Counted from the first letter of the stretch, positions 55,341 to 64,000 are shown. The stretch is DNA of 64,000 nt from AP-15 sp963702685 (GCA_963702685.1 CAVPDQ010000001.1:186001-250000); one strand, 5' to 3'. Notes: generated by a model not told the origin, from the sequence alone. Translations and numbers: made by a program.

Positions 55341-58302
55341 GTGCCGACGACTGAGCGTTCAATCAACGATGCCATCGCGCTGGTGCTGCGCGAGCGCCGT
55401 CGTCTTTGGGCGGCCCCGCAAAGGGTGCGCAGCGAGAACACAGGTATCTTTCGCGATGCGGGCCTACAACCGGACATTCTAATCACGGAGCCAGGTACGA
55501 CCCCGGTTGTCGTTGAGACAGAAGTTCTCCCCGCCGCGACTGTCGAGGCGGATGCGCGCTCGCGATTGGGCCAAGCGTTGCGGGACACGGGACGCCAGGT
55601 TTTCTCTTCGGTCGCGGTGCGCCTTCCGTCAGCGTTGCGCGAACACGAGGGCGCAGCCTTGGCCGAGGCCCTGCGCGACAGCACAACGAATCTCGAGTTC
55701 GCCTGCTTCACGGGTCGATCACCAGAGGACGCCACCAGATGGCCGAAAGCCGGATGGGTATCCGGCTCAACATCAGACCTCTGCCTCGTATGCCAATCGA
55801 TGACGATCCCGCCGCCTATCGTGAACGAGGCGTCGAATCGGCTGGTATTGGGAGTCCGCGACGCGGCCGGCATTCTCGGCGACCAAGGGTCGGAGTATCG
55901 CGGTGCGCTCAACGGGATAGCTGCGCTGATGCATCAGGAGGAACGCATCCAGACGCGGCGCATGGCCATGACGATCGTGGCAAACGCGCTTGTGTTCCAC
56001 GCTAGCCTCGTGGGGCATGGTGGCCCGCTTGCTGATATCAGATCGGTGCACCAAATCCGCGCGGCCGAGGGGCGCCTGTCGCGTGAGGCTGTTCTTGCCG
56101 AATGGCAGAAAATCCTCGCAATCAACTATTGGCCAATTTTCGATATTGCCCGGCAGATCGTTGAGATGCTGCCAGCGCCGGCGGTTGTCGAGATACTGGA
56201 TCGATTAGCGAAGACCGCCGACTCGGTGCTCGAAAGCGGGCTAACCCATTCTCACGACCTCGTCGGCGCCATCTTCCAAACTCTTATTGCTGATCGAAAG
56301 TTTCTTGCGGCGTTTTATACGAGACCGGCCTCGGCGGCTTTGTTAGCTGAACTGGCGATCTCGCCTAGCGCCACTCCACGAGGGGAGGATTGGTCCGATC
56401 CCGCAAATCTGACACGGCTTCGGGTGGCAGATTTTGCGTGCGGCACTGGAACGCTTCTTTCGACGGTCTACCAATTTCTGCGGCAGCATCACGAACTGCA
56501 CGGCGGCAATGAGGAAGCCCTGCATCCCGTGATGATGTCGGACGTTCTGACCGGCTGCGACATCATGCCGGCAGGCACGCATATCACGGCATCGATGCTG
56601 TCGGGTGCCCATCCAGCCGTCCAATATCCAGGCAGTTCGATCATGACCATGCCGTTCGGCAAGCTGGGCGGTCGAGCACTATCCCTGGGCTCACTCGATC
56701 TGTTGCAGCGGGACGGCGTCTTTCCCGTCTTCGCCACTTCCGCAACATTGGTCGAGGGCGGGGGCCAACGTGAGACGGAGGCATGGCATCGGATTCCCGA
56801 CAGAACATACGATCTAGTAGTTATGAATTCCGCCCTTTGTGAGAGCGACAAACCATGAGGGCGACCGCGGGAATGTACCCAACCCAATGTTCGCCGCATT
56901 TTACACGACGCCGCAGCAGCAGCGGCAAATGGCTGACCGGCTTGGGAAGATTGCGCACGGGACCGCGTATCATGGCAATGCGGGCGAAGCGAGCGCGTTT
57001 CTGGCGCTAGCTCACCGGAAGATTTGTCCGGAAGGAACGCTCGCTCTAGTGATGCCGCTCAGCCTCCAGTTCGGGGCGAGCTGGGAAGCATCCCGCAGGT
57101 TATTGAGACGCCACTACGAAAATCTATGTGTCATCAGTATCGCTGCTGCGCGAGACAACGAGCTGTCCTTTTCCGCCGATACCGACATGGCGGAGTGCCT
57201 CATCACGGGGAGACGGAGCGGCGACGGGAGCCAGCGGGGCACGTTCGTGATTTTGAGATCTAAACCGTCCGTTCCCTTGGAGGGAGCAACTATTGGGCGT
57301 CTTATTCGCGAAGGAAGGGTGACAGCCCGGCGTCTGGAAGATGGGCCGGTAGGGGGCACACCGATCCGCGTGGGTGATGACATGATCGGCACAATGCTGG
57401 ATGCGCCGCTACCCGCGGATGGACCATGGCCTCTCTGCCGCGTTGCCGATGCCTCTGTCGCTCAGACCGCATATCAGCTCGCGGAACGGGGTCGACTCTG
57501 GCTAGCGGGAGAACCGGCCCCGATCCCCTCGCACGTGTGCCGTTTGGGCGAATTAGCCCATTTTGGACCGGTAGATCGAGACATCGATGGGATTGAAGGG
57601 CACGGAAAAATCATTCGCGGGCCTTTTGACATTGTTGACCTACACCCGCAGCAGGAACCGACATATCCAGTCCTTTGGAGTCACCGCGCGGATGCGGAAC
57701 GATCGCTGGTTGTAGCTCCCGACAGCGAGGGACGGATACGAACTGGGGGAACGTCAAGCGAAGAATCAGACATACGCGGTCGCGCGCAGCGCATTTGGAG
57801 TACAGCGGGCAGATGCCACTTCAACCGGGATTTTCGGTTCAATTCGCAATCGACCGCCGCGGTCCTTACCGAGCGGCCGACCCTCGGTGGGCGAGCGTGG
57901 CCGAGTGTCAATTTTCGCGACCCGCGACATGAACCAGCTTTTGTTCTATGGGCCAACTCGACGCTTGGGCTCTTGGTTCATTGGTGGCGCGCAAGCAAGC
58001 AGCAGAGTGGGAGGGGCAGCATCACGCTAACTCGGCTGCCGGACCTGCCTACGTTTGACTTTCGCACTCTGTCCGACGAGACGCTTGGCGAAGCCGTTCG
58101 TCGTTTCAACGAGCTAAGAGCTTTACATCTCTCGCCGTTCGATCAGATCGACATTGATGACCAACGGCGCGAGATTGACGCTACGCTCGGGCCGATCTTC
58201 GGCGTACCTGATTCTCTGCTAACGCCGGGCGGTCCTCTCGATCTTTTGCGACGCAAACTGGCCCGCGAACCGTCTATCACCGGCGGCCGTGAACGCGAAT
58301 GA
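55341..58302 (+). pseudogene. single-chain N6-adenine DNA methylase with nuclease-like N-terminus, one frameshift
   Basis: About 987 codons. The N-terminal 130 residues look like a PD-(D/E)xK nuclease: QPDILITEPGTTPVVVETEV (P44-D45 ... E59-T-E61). The methylase motif I is LRVADFACGTGTLLSTVYQF. Motif IV is broken: the text reads YDLVVMN, then the extra T at 56828/56829 turns N-P-P-F into N-S-A-L and stops at 56860. In the next frame N-P-P-F-V-R-A-T-N-H-E-G follows, then FAAFYTTPQQQRQMADRLG, SAFLALAHRKICPEGTLALV and a target-recognition-like C-terminus. The overall layout resembles type IIG restriction-modification enzymes or defence-island methylases. Codon use is less GC-biased than in neighbours, as for transferred DNA. 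GTG start. Confidence 0.8.
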
Positions 58303-58525
58303 AGAAAGGCTGATCCGCAATGTTCGGCTTCCGACACCATTTACGCTTTATCCTGAGACGATTTTCAATCGACCATTCGGGAACGGCGAATGACCGGAGA
58401 GAGGTAGGATCGGTCATAGCGCCGATTGGTCGCAAATGGCTCCGGTGGCGGAGCCGGGCCTCGAAAAGTACGACCTCCGCGACCGCTCCCTTGTTACCGG
58501 TAATTTCGCCATGTTCGTGTGTTAG
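58289..58525 (+). pseudogene. 5' remnant of an unidentified gene overlapping the methylase
   Basis: Starts with GTG 58289 inside the methylase end and reads NANEERLIRNVRLPTPFTLY, PETIFNRPFGNGE, stop (58391). The same frame continues PERGRIGHSADWSQMAPVAE, PGLEKYDLRDRSLVTGNFAM, stop (58523). The overlap with the methylase suggests a second gene of the same operon, now truncated where the duplicated TauD block begins. I do not recognise it. Confidence 0.3.
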
Positions 58526-58570
58526 CAATGGCGCGGTTTTGCATTTGCGCAATCTCGGCGGGCCGCCTCC

Positions 58571-58985
58571 GGGGCGGGTCGGCGGGTTCAACTTAGGGGC
58601 GAGCGTTGGCTGCAAATCTGCTGTATCAACAGCCAGGCATTTGGAGGAGATGCTACCGTGGATTGCAGCCGCGGGGTGGCGAGCAAAGTGCGGCACGGGA
58701 CGCGCGCGGAGCTCGCTTTCCAGGCGAGCCGACGACCAGCAACAAAACTTCCCACCGCGATACGAGCCCGACCGCCGGTGCCCGTGTCGGCTCAGACCGG
58801 CGATTCGTCCGGGCTTTATGGCGGCCGGCTTTCGGCCGCGCCACACCGCTCGGGCAGGACGGGCCTCAGTTCGGGTAGACGATGGTGCGGAGCATGATGC
58901 GGCGCTCTTCGGGGTGATAATCGCCGGCACCACGGTGCATCGTCGCGCGCTCGTCCCAGATCAGCAAATCGCCGACCCGCCAGGG
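58571..58985. repeat. duplicated TauD 3' block, copy B
   Basis: The counterpart of 48411-48831. Here the block joins the complete TauD gene. The non-coding half (58571-58865) is conserved in both copies, so it is an old downstream flank of TauD. Confidence 0.85.
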
Positions 58986-59711
58986 ATGGTAATAGACGAA
59001 GCGCTCCTGGGTCGCGTGCGCGGCCAATTCCTCGATAAATTGCCAGGCGGCCTCGCGCTCCATGCCCTCGATGCCATGGGTGTGCATCGGGTTCAAAAAC
59101 AGGATCGGGCGGCCGGTCACGGGGTGGCGGATCACGGCCGGGCGACGCTGCTCGGCGTATTTCTTGTCGGTGCGGTTCATCGCCTCGTCCGGCTCGTAGA
59201 GCCTGGCGCCGACGGGTCCGTCGGTGCGGCCGTGCAGCCCGACCGTCCCGGCGAGGCGGTCCTTCATCGCCGCCGGCAATGCGTCGTAGGCGGCGCGCAT
59301 ATCGGCAAACACCGTGCCGCCCTTGGTTGCGGGGATTTCGAGCGCATGCAGCATCGCCAGCAACGGCAGCTCTTCCTCATAGGTCGAGTCGGTGTGCCAG
59401 TCGGTGGCGCGCTTGACGCCGTACCAATCGACTTCGCCGGCCTCGTCGACATTGCGCAGCCACGACACTTCGGGATGATCGGCGTGGCGATAGCCGACGA
59501 GCGCATGCGGGCGCGGCCGGCCGAACCGGCGGCCAAAGGCGGCGATGTCGCCGGCATCGAGCTCCTGGTCGCGGAACACCAGCACCGGGTGCTCGGCAAA
59601 GGCCCCCTCGATCCAGGTGAAGGTCGCGTCGTCGAGCTGCGCGAGATCCACCCCCAGCGCCTCGGTGCCGAGGGCCTCGCCGAGCGGACGCAGCTGCGGT
59701 GTGCCGGCCAT
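58866..59711 (-). CDS. TauD/TfdA-family Fe(II)/2-oxoglutarate dioxygenase
   Basis: 281 residues from ATG 59711. Iron ligands: H-x-D in TDWHTDSTYEEE and the distal His in ATMHRGAGDYHP. The 2-oxoglutarate-binding Arg is in EERRIMLRTIVYPN. The N-terminal part has LGTEALGVDLAQLDD and HPVLVFRDQELDAGDIAAFG. The family hydroxylates or desulfonates substrates such as taurine, alkyl sulfates or 2,4-D; none is predictable here. Intact and full length. Its 3' end is duplicated at 48 kb. Confidence 0.92.
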   Translation of the reverse strand: MAGTPQLRPLGEALGTEALGVDLAQLDDATFTWIEGAFAEHPVLVFRDQELDAGDIAAFGRRFGRPRPHALVGYRHADHPEVSWLRNVDEAGEVDWYGVKRATDWHTDSTYEEELPLLAMLHALEIPATKGGTVFADMRAAYDALPAAMKDRLAGTVGLHGRTDGPVGARLYEPDEAMNRTDKKYAEQRRPAVIRHPVTGRPILFLNPMHTHGIEGMEREAAWQFIEELAAHATQERFVYYHPWRVGDLLIWDERATMHRGAGDYHPEERRIMLRTIVYPN

Positions 59712-60341
59712 GAGCTATCCTCCTTTTTGTCGCCTGCTTGTCAGTCTAGCCGCCCGGAAACGGGAAAGCGAAGAATTTGCTCCTCAATCCCCGGATACAT
59801 CCGGCGCCGGAGGTTCGCATCCCCCCGCTTCCGCATGAGCTGGCTGCTGAAAATGCGGCTTTCCTGTATCAGCACCCTTCGAGACGGCGCGCCTGTCCTG
59901 AGGAGCCGCCGCAGGCGGCGTCTCGAAGGGGGCCTCCTCAGGGTGAGGCAAGCATTTGAAACCAAAGACCTCGTCCTGAGGAGCGCTTCGCAGGAGCGCG
60001 TCTCGAAGGATCCGGCACCGCTCCAACTCACGTTTTTCAGCACCCTGCCAGTGCGCGCACACATCTCGCGCGCAGGTCGGAGTTGGGGCTCTCCCCACCT
60101 CACCCCGACCCTCTCCGCCCCCCGGGGCGGAGAGGGGGATATTCGGGCTTTGAGATGTGAGGATGCCGTGGCGCTTGCGCGAGGGCAGGCCCTTCGAGAC
60201 GCCGCGCTGCACGCGGCCCTCAGGACGAGGCCGCGTGGAGACCGGCTTTACCCCGCAAACGACGCGCCTCATGGTGAGGAGCACGCGCCGCGTGCGTCTC
60301 GAACCATCCTTGCCTTGCTCGGGGCTTCAGGTGGCTGCATG
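59712..60341. repeat. repeat-rich intergenic region
   Basis: No gene. It holds at least four palindromic fragments of the same dispersed family: about 59878-59935 (CTTCGAGACGGCGC.. / ..CCGCAGGCGGCGTCTCG), 59970-60012 (CCTCGTCCTGAGGAGC / GCGTCTCGAAGGA), 60178-60230 (CCTTCGAGACGCCGC / GGCCCTCAGGACGAGG) and 60268-60310 (CATGGTGAGGAGC / GCGTCTCGAACCAT). A separate hairpin at about 60108-60138 is CCCTCTCCGCCCCCCGGGGC+GGAGAGGG. Confidence 0.75.
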
Positions 60342-61832
60342 TCACCGGCCGCCGTAGCGGTCGATGTGGTAGGGGAGGGCGGCAAGCCCCGGGCAGTGGC
60401 TGCCGACCACCGGCTCGAGCGCCTGGTAAAGGCGGCGGTTGTCGGCGTTGATTGCCGCAAGACGCTCGCGCGCCGCCTCGACCCGGTCGCGCAGCCGGGC
60501 GAGATCGACCGTCAGCAGCCGCCGATTGTCGACGACGAGCCGGCCGCCGATCATGACGCTGGCGACGGCGTTGCCGTCCTCGGTGTGGACGAGCTGGTTG
60601 ACCGGGTCGTTGAACGGCAGCCAGTTCGGGTGGTCGAGGTCGAGCATGACGATATCGGCCTTATAGCCGGGCGCGATCCGGCCGATCCGGCCAGGAAGCC
60701 CGAGCGCCTTGGCGCTTCCCTCGGTCGCCGCCAATGCGGCTTCGCGGGTCGAGAGCCAGCGCCGCCAATCCGGCCCCCGCGCCTTCGAGACAAAGGAAGC
60801 CAGCCGCATCGCCTCGTACATGTTCTGGTTGTCCGAGCAATTCGCACCATCGGTGCCGATGCCGAGATTGACCCGGCGGTCGAGCATCGCGCGGGTGTCG
60901 GCAAGGCCGCCGCCGAGGCGCATGTTGCTGCCGGGGTTGTGCGCGACCGAGGCGCCGTGGTCGCCGAGCCGCGCCATGTCGTCGTCGTCGAGCCACACGC
61001 CGTGGGCCACGGTGAAACGCGGCCCGAGGACGCCGAGCGTTGCCAGATGCGCGGTCTGGGTGCGGCCATAGACGCGGATGCCGGTCACCGCCTGCACCTT
61101 CGACTCGGCGACATGGCTGTGCAGCCCAACGTCGAATTCGCGCGCGAGATCGGCGCAGCCTCGGATGAAGCCATCGGAGCAGTGATGCGGGATCGTCGGC
61201 GCCACCGCCGGGCAAATCTGCTCGCGATCGAATGGCCAGCCGGCGAGTGCGGCGCGCATCGCCGCAAGCGTCGCTTCGGCCGGCGGCAGGCGCAGCGCGT
61301 CCACGCGGCCCCGCAATGCCGGCGGCATCGCATCGAGGAGGCCCGGGATCGCCTCAAAAAAGCTGCGGTCGGCGACCATCGGCGCCAAGACCGCGCGCAT
61401 GCCGACATCGGCATAGGCCTGCGCCGCGCGCGCCAGCCCCTCGGCGGTCGGCAGCGGCCATTCGAACGACAAATCGTAGCAGGCGGTGCAGCCCTTCATG
61501 ACCATCTCGACCGCACCGAGCTCGGTCGAGAGATAGCGGTCCTCGTGGTTGCGGTTGCCGGTGATCCAGGGGGCGGCGGTCAGCAGCAATTCCAAGGTCC
61601 AGCGGTCGCCCATGCCCTTGGCGAGGTTGCCGTGACCGTGGGTGTGGGCGTTGACGAGGCCCGGATGCAACAGCCGGCGCGCCGCCGAAATCTCGGCCGC
61701 CCCCTCCGGCGCCGGAGAGCCGGGCGGGCCGATCTCGCGGATCGTGTCGCCGTCGATCAGGATATCGGCGGGCTCCGCCGTGCCCGCGGCAATGTCGAGC
61801 ACCCGGCCGCCGCGCAACATCGTCCACGCCAT
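60342..61832 (-). CDS. amidohydrolase (TRZ/ATZ, nucleobase/adenosine deaminase-like)
   Basis: A 496-residue mononuclear-metal amidohydrolase. Metal ligands: LLHPGLVNAHTHGHGNLAKG (H-x-H), DVGLHSHVAESKVQAVTG (His), FTVAHGVWLDDDDMAR (His) and NLGIGTDGANCSDNQNMYEA (Asp). The TRZ/ATZ group deaminates or dechlorinates guanine, S-adenosylhomocysteine/methylthioadenosine or triazines. ADIVMLDLDHPNWLPFNDP is the usual C-terminal domain. Start at ATG 61832. Intact. The divergent enoyl-CoA hydratase starts 45 bases away, so they share a short promoter region. Confidence 0.9.
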   Translation of the reverse strand: MAWTMLRGGRVLDIAAGTAEPADILIDGDTIREIGPPGSPAPEGAAEISAARRLLHPGLVNAHTHGHGNLAKGMGDRWTLELLLTAAPWITGNRNHEDRYLSTELGAVEMVMKGCTACYDLSFEWPLPTAEGLARAAQAYADVGMRAVLAPMVADRSFFEAIPGLLDAMPPALRGRVDALRLPPAEATLAAMRAALAGWPFDREQICPAVAPTIPHHCSDGFIRGCADLAREFDVGLHSHVAESKVQAVTGIRVYGRTQTAHLATLGVLGPRFTVAHGVWLDDDDMARLGDHGASVAHNPGSNMRLGGGLADTRAMLDRRVNLGIGTDGANCSDNQNMYEAMRLASFVSKARGPDWRRWLSTREAALAATEGSAKALGLPGRIGRIAPGYKADIVMLDLDHPNWLPFNDPVNQLVHTEDGNAVASVMIGGRLVVDNRRLLTVDLARLRDRVEAARERLAAINADNRRLYQALEPVVGSHCPGLAALPYHIDRYGGR

Positions 61833-61877
61833 GCTATCGTCTTTCCAAAGCTCTCGGGCGCATGATAGGCCGAAGCG

Positions 61878-62675
61878 ATGGCGAAAGTGATCGTCGAGCG
61901 ACAAGGCGCGGTGCTCGTCATCGCGCTCAACCGGCCGGAGGTGCTGAACGCGGTCGACCGGGAGGCGATCGCAGCACTTGCCGATGCCACCGCCGACGCG
62001 GCCGAGGACCGCAGCGCGCGCGCCGTGCTGCTGCGCGGTGCCGGCACGCATTTCTGCGCCGGCGGCGATCTCGGAATGTTCGCCGCGCTCGTTGGTCTGG
62101 CACCCGAGCGGCGGCGCGCGGAGCTCCACCGGATCGTCGAGACGCTGCACCCGCTGCTGGTCCGGCTGCGGCATATGCCAAAGCCGGTGGTGGCGGCGGT
62201 CCAGGGTGCGGCGGCCGGGTTCGGGCTCAGCCTCGTCCTTGCCGCCGATCTCGCGCTCGCGGCAAAGGATGCAGTCTTTACCTGCGGCTATATCCATCTC
62301 GGCACCAGCCCCGATGGCGGCATGACCGCGACCTTGCCGGCAGCCGTCGGGCTCAAGCGCGCGGCCGAGCTGGCGCTGCTCGGCGGGCGGTTCGATGCGC
62401 AGCGCGCGCTCGAATTGGGCATCGTCAACCGGCTCGTCGAGCCGGAGCGGCTGATGGCCGAGGCCGAAGCATTGGCGGCACGCCTCGCCAATGGGCCGAC
62501 CGAGGCCTATGCCCGCACCAAAGCGTTGCTTCAGGCGAGCCTCGGCGACGGGTTCGAGGCGCAGCTGCGGCGCGAGGCGGAAAACTTCGCCGCGTGTGCG
62601 GCGACGGGGGATTTTGTCGAAGGGGTGCGCGCCTTTGTGGAAAAGCGCAGTCCGAATTTCAACGGCCGGGGGTGA
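61878..62675 (+). CDS. enoyl-CoA hydratase/isomerase family protein
   Basis: 265 residues of the crotonase fold. Oxyanion-hole segments: GAGTHFCAGGDLGMFAALVG and VQGAAAGFGLSLVLAADLAL. The catalytic acid position in the usual E.G motif reads L-G-T-S-P-D-G-G-M-T-A, where aspartate occurs in dehalogenase/isomerase relatives in place of glutamate. So the reaction may be isomerisation rather than hydration. LGGRFDAQRALELGIVNRLV is normal. Intact. Six bases separate it from the lipoprotein gene. Confidence 0.9.
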   Translation: MAKVIVERQGAVLVIALNRPEVLNAVDREAIAALADATADAAEDRSARAVLLRGAGTHFCAGGDLGMFAALVGLAPERRRAELHRIVETLHPLLVRLRHMPKPVVAAVQGAAAGFGLSLVLAADLALAAKDAVFTCGYIHLGTSPDGGMTATLPAAVGLKRAAELALLGGRFDAQRALELGIVNRLVEPERLMAEAEALAARLANGPTEAYARTKALLQASLGDGFEAQLRREAENFAACAATGDFVEGVRAFVEKRSPNFNGRG

Positions 62676-62680
62676 ATGCG

Positions 62681-62923
62681 ATGACCAAACGTCTGCGGTG
62701 GTGGCGCGCCGTGCTGATCGCGCTGGCGGGTGCGGGCGCACTCTCGGGCTGCTATTACGACCCCTACACCGGCGGCTACTACCCCTATCCGCCTTACCCC
62801 GCCCCGTACCCGTATCCCTACCGGCCCGCCTATCCCTATCCCCCGCCGCCGATGCCGGGGAACATGGCGCCCCCGCCGGCGAATGGGCCGATCCAGCAAG
62901 CCCCGCTGCCGCCCCCGCATTAG
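62681..62923 (+). CDS. small Pro/Tyr-rich lipoprotein
   Basis: 80 residues. The signal peptide RRAVLIALAGAGA-type is followed by the lipobox L-S-G-C, then a tail dominated by Tyr and Pro (YYDPYTGGYYPYPPYPAPYP, then YPYPPPPMPGN). Expected to be anchored to the membrane by lipid. Such tyrosine/proline tails occur in small envelope lipoproteins of alphaproteobacteria; no function known. Start at ATG 62681 chosen because it gives a complete lipobox signal; GTG 62672 is in frame. It follows the enoyl-CoA hydratase gene closely. Confidence 0.8.
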   Translation: MTKRLRWWRAVLIALAGAGALSGCYYDPYTGGYYPYPPYPAPYPYPYRPAYPYPPPPMPGNMAPPPANGPIQQAPLPPPH

Positions 62924-62930
62924 CCCAAGG

Positions 62931-63998
62931 TCACAAGGTGACCTTGCGGGGGTCGAAGGCGTCGCGCACCGCCTCGCCGACAAAGATCAACAGGCTCAGC
63001 ATCACCGCGAGCGCGAAAAAGGCGGTGAGGCCGAGCCACGGCGCCTGCAGATTGGCCTTGCCCTGGGCCAATAATTCGCCGAGCGAAGCCGAGCCCGGCG
63101 GCAGGCCAAAGCCGAGAAAGTCGAGCGAGGTCAGCGTCGTGATCGAGCCGTTCAGGATAAACGGCAGAAAGGTGATCGTCGCCACCGTGGCGTTCGGCAG
63201 GACGTGGCGCAGGATGATCACCGGGTCGGAGACGCCGAGCGCTCTCGCAGCGCGGACATAATCGAAATTGCGCGCGCGCAAAAACTCGGCGCGCACGACA
63301 TCGACGAGGCCCATCCACGAAAACAGCAGCATCAGGCCGAGCAGCCACCAGAAATTGGGCTCGACAAAGCTCGCCATGATGATCAGCAGGTACAGCACCG
63401 GCAGCCCCGACCAGATCTCGATAAAGCGCTGAAACCCGAGATCGACGAGCCCACCGAAATAGCCCTGGACCGCACCGGCCGCGACCCCGATCACCGAGGA
63501 GAGCAAGGTCAGGGTCAGGCCGAACAACACCGAGATGCGAAACCCGTAGATCAGCCGCGCCAGCACGTCGCGACCCTGGTCGTCGGTGCCGAGCCAATCG
63601 ACGCTGCTCGGCGGCGAGGGTGCCGGGCTCGGCAATTTGTAGTTGATCGTGTTGTAGCTGAACGGGATCGGCGGCCACACCATCCAGCCCTTGGCATCGA
63701 TCAGCTTTTGCACCTCGGGGTCGCGATAATCGGCGGCGGTCGGGAAATCGCCGCCGAACGCGGTCTCCGGGTAATTGACCAGGACCGGGAAATACCAGGC
63801 GCCGGCAAAGCGCACGAGGATCGGCCGGTCGTTGGCGATCAGCTCGGCGAACAACGTGATCGTGAACAGCGCCAGAAAAATCCACAGCGACCAGAAGCCA
63901 CGCCGGTTGGCGCGAAAGCTGTCGAGCCGCCGCCGCGTCAGCGGCGAGATCGGCCGCCCGAGAAAGCGGTCGGGGATTACGGGGGGAAAACCCGTCAC
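62931..63998 (-). CDS. yejE: peptide-type ABC permease (YejE-like), at the window edge
   Basis: 355 residues. N-terminal text VIPDRFLGRPISPLTRRRLD, then one membrane segment (FWSLWIFLALFTITLFAELI). A long periplasmic insert (ITLFAELIANDRPILVRFAG to SYNTINYKLPSPAPSPP) is characteristic of YejE. SVDWLGTDDQGRDVLARLIY and LFGLTLTLLSSVIGVAAGAV follow. The coupling loop is VRAARALGVSDPVIILRHVL. YejE pairs with YejB in uptake of peptide-like compounds such as microcin C. The start reads GTG at 63998, two bases from the right edge, so more N-terminal sequence or a preceding yejB could lie outside. Confidence 0.85.
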   Translation of the reverse strand: MTGFPPVIPDRFLGRPISPLTRRRLDSFRANRRGFWSLWIFLALFTITLFAELIANDRPILVRFAGAWYFPVLVNYPETAFGGDFPTAADYRDPEVQKLIDAKGWMVWPPIPFSYNTINYKLPSPAPSPPSSVDWLGTDDQGRDVLARLIYGFRISVLFGLTLTLLSSVIGVAAGAVQGYFGGLVDLGFQRFIEIWSGLPVLYLLIIMASFVEPNFWWLLGLMLLFSWMGLVDVVRAEFLRARNFDYVRAARALGVSDPVIILRHVLPNATVATITFLPFILNGSITTLTSLDFLGFGLPPGSASLGELLAQGKANLQAPWLGLTAFFALAVMLSLLIFVGEAVRDAFDPRKVTL

Positions 63999-64000
63999 CG

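Noticed and set aside
58320..61865. 1181-codon open frame on the plus strand
   Set aside because: Antisense to TauD and the amidohydrolase and crosses the repeat-rich gap; not protein-like.
1..64000. tRNA, rRNA and riboswitch genes
   Set aside because: No cloverleaf-like or rRNA-like segment was recognised on reading either strand; a covariance-model scan would be needed to exclude small ones.

Overview
The window is GC-rich DNA with a strong G/C preference at third codon positions. Its gene families point to a free-living soil- or plant-associated alphaproteobacterium of the Hyphomicrobiales/Rhodospirillales type: several branched-chain-amino-acid-type (LIV) ABC transporters, a PAS-7 histidine kinase of the HEIKNP type, ErpA, CopC/CopD, hydantoinase, GMC oxidoreductase and TauD-family genes, with many palindromic intergenic repeats. 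The lineage is inferred from family content, not from a phylogenetic marker. No tRNA, rRNA or CRISPR array was seen.

Layout: 1-5.5 kb holds a NUDIX hydrolase, a broken cupin, a broken secreted protein, a repeat-rich gap and a broken FAD/4Fe-4S oxidoreductase. 5.6-7.4 kb is a decayed IS1380-like element with multiplied ends that encloses a RelE/Phd toxin-antitoxin pair. 7.7-13.3 kb has a DUF924 protein, a YbaL-type antiporter, a frameshifted alpha/beta hydrolase and a YncE-like beta-propeller. 13.3-24.4 kb is a run of signalling and housekeeping genes, many broken (GAF sensor, sugar-binding protein, histidine kinase, AceE/transketolase-like enzyme, winged-helix/TPR regulator, xthA), around an intact erpA. 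24.6-30.1 kb is LIV operon 1, split by a Phd/VapC-type cassette. 30-33.8 kb is a copper locus (CopD fusion, CopC, a secreted protein, DUF2946). 33.9-37.2 kb has a RelE-like toxin with an unknown partner, a hydantoinase and a CobW GTPase. 37.4-44.6 kb is LIV operon 2 with an embedded acyl-CoA synthetase. 44.8-59.7 kb runs from an asparaginase to a TauD dioxygenase and contains two diverged copies of the interval between those genes. Each copy carries a different accessory gene (a DUF4209 protein, and a nuclease-methylase), and an iron/polyamine-type ABC operon plus a GMC oxidoreductase lie between the copies. 60.3-64 kb has an amidohydrolase, an enoyl-CoA hydratase, a proline/tyrosine-rich lipoprotein and a YejE-type permease.

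Functionally the window is mostly scavenging: two LIV-type importers, one iron/polyamine-type importer, one peptide-type permease, and hydrolases or ligases for what is taken up. Mobile and defence-like cargo is set between these genes. About thirteen genes carry frameshifts or stops. This fits either local gene decay or indel errors in the assembly, and the sequence alone cannot fully separate the two.
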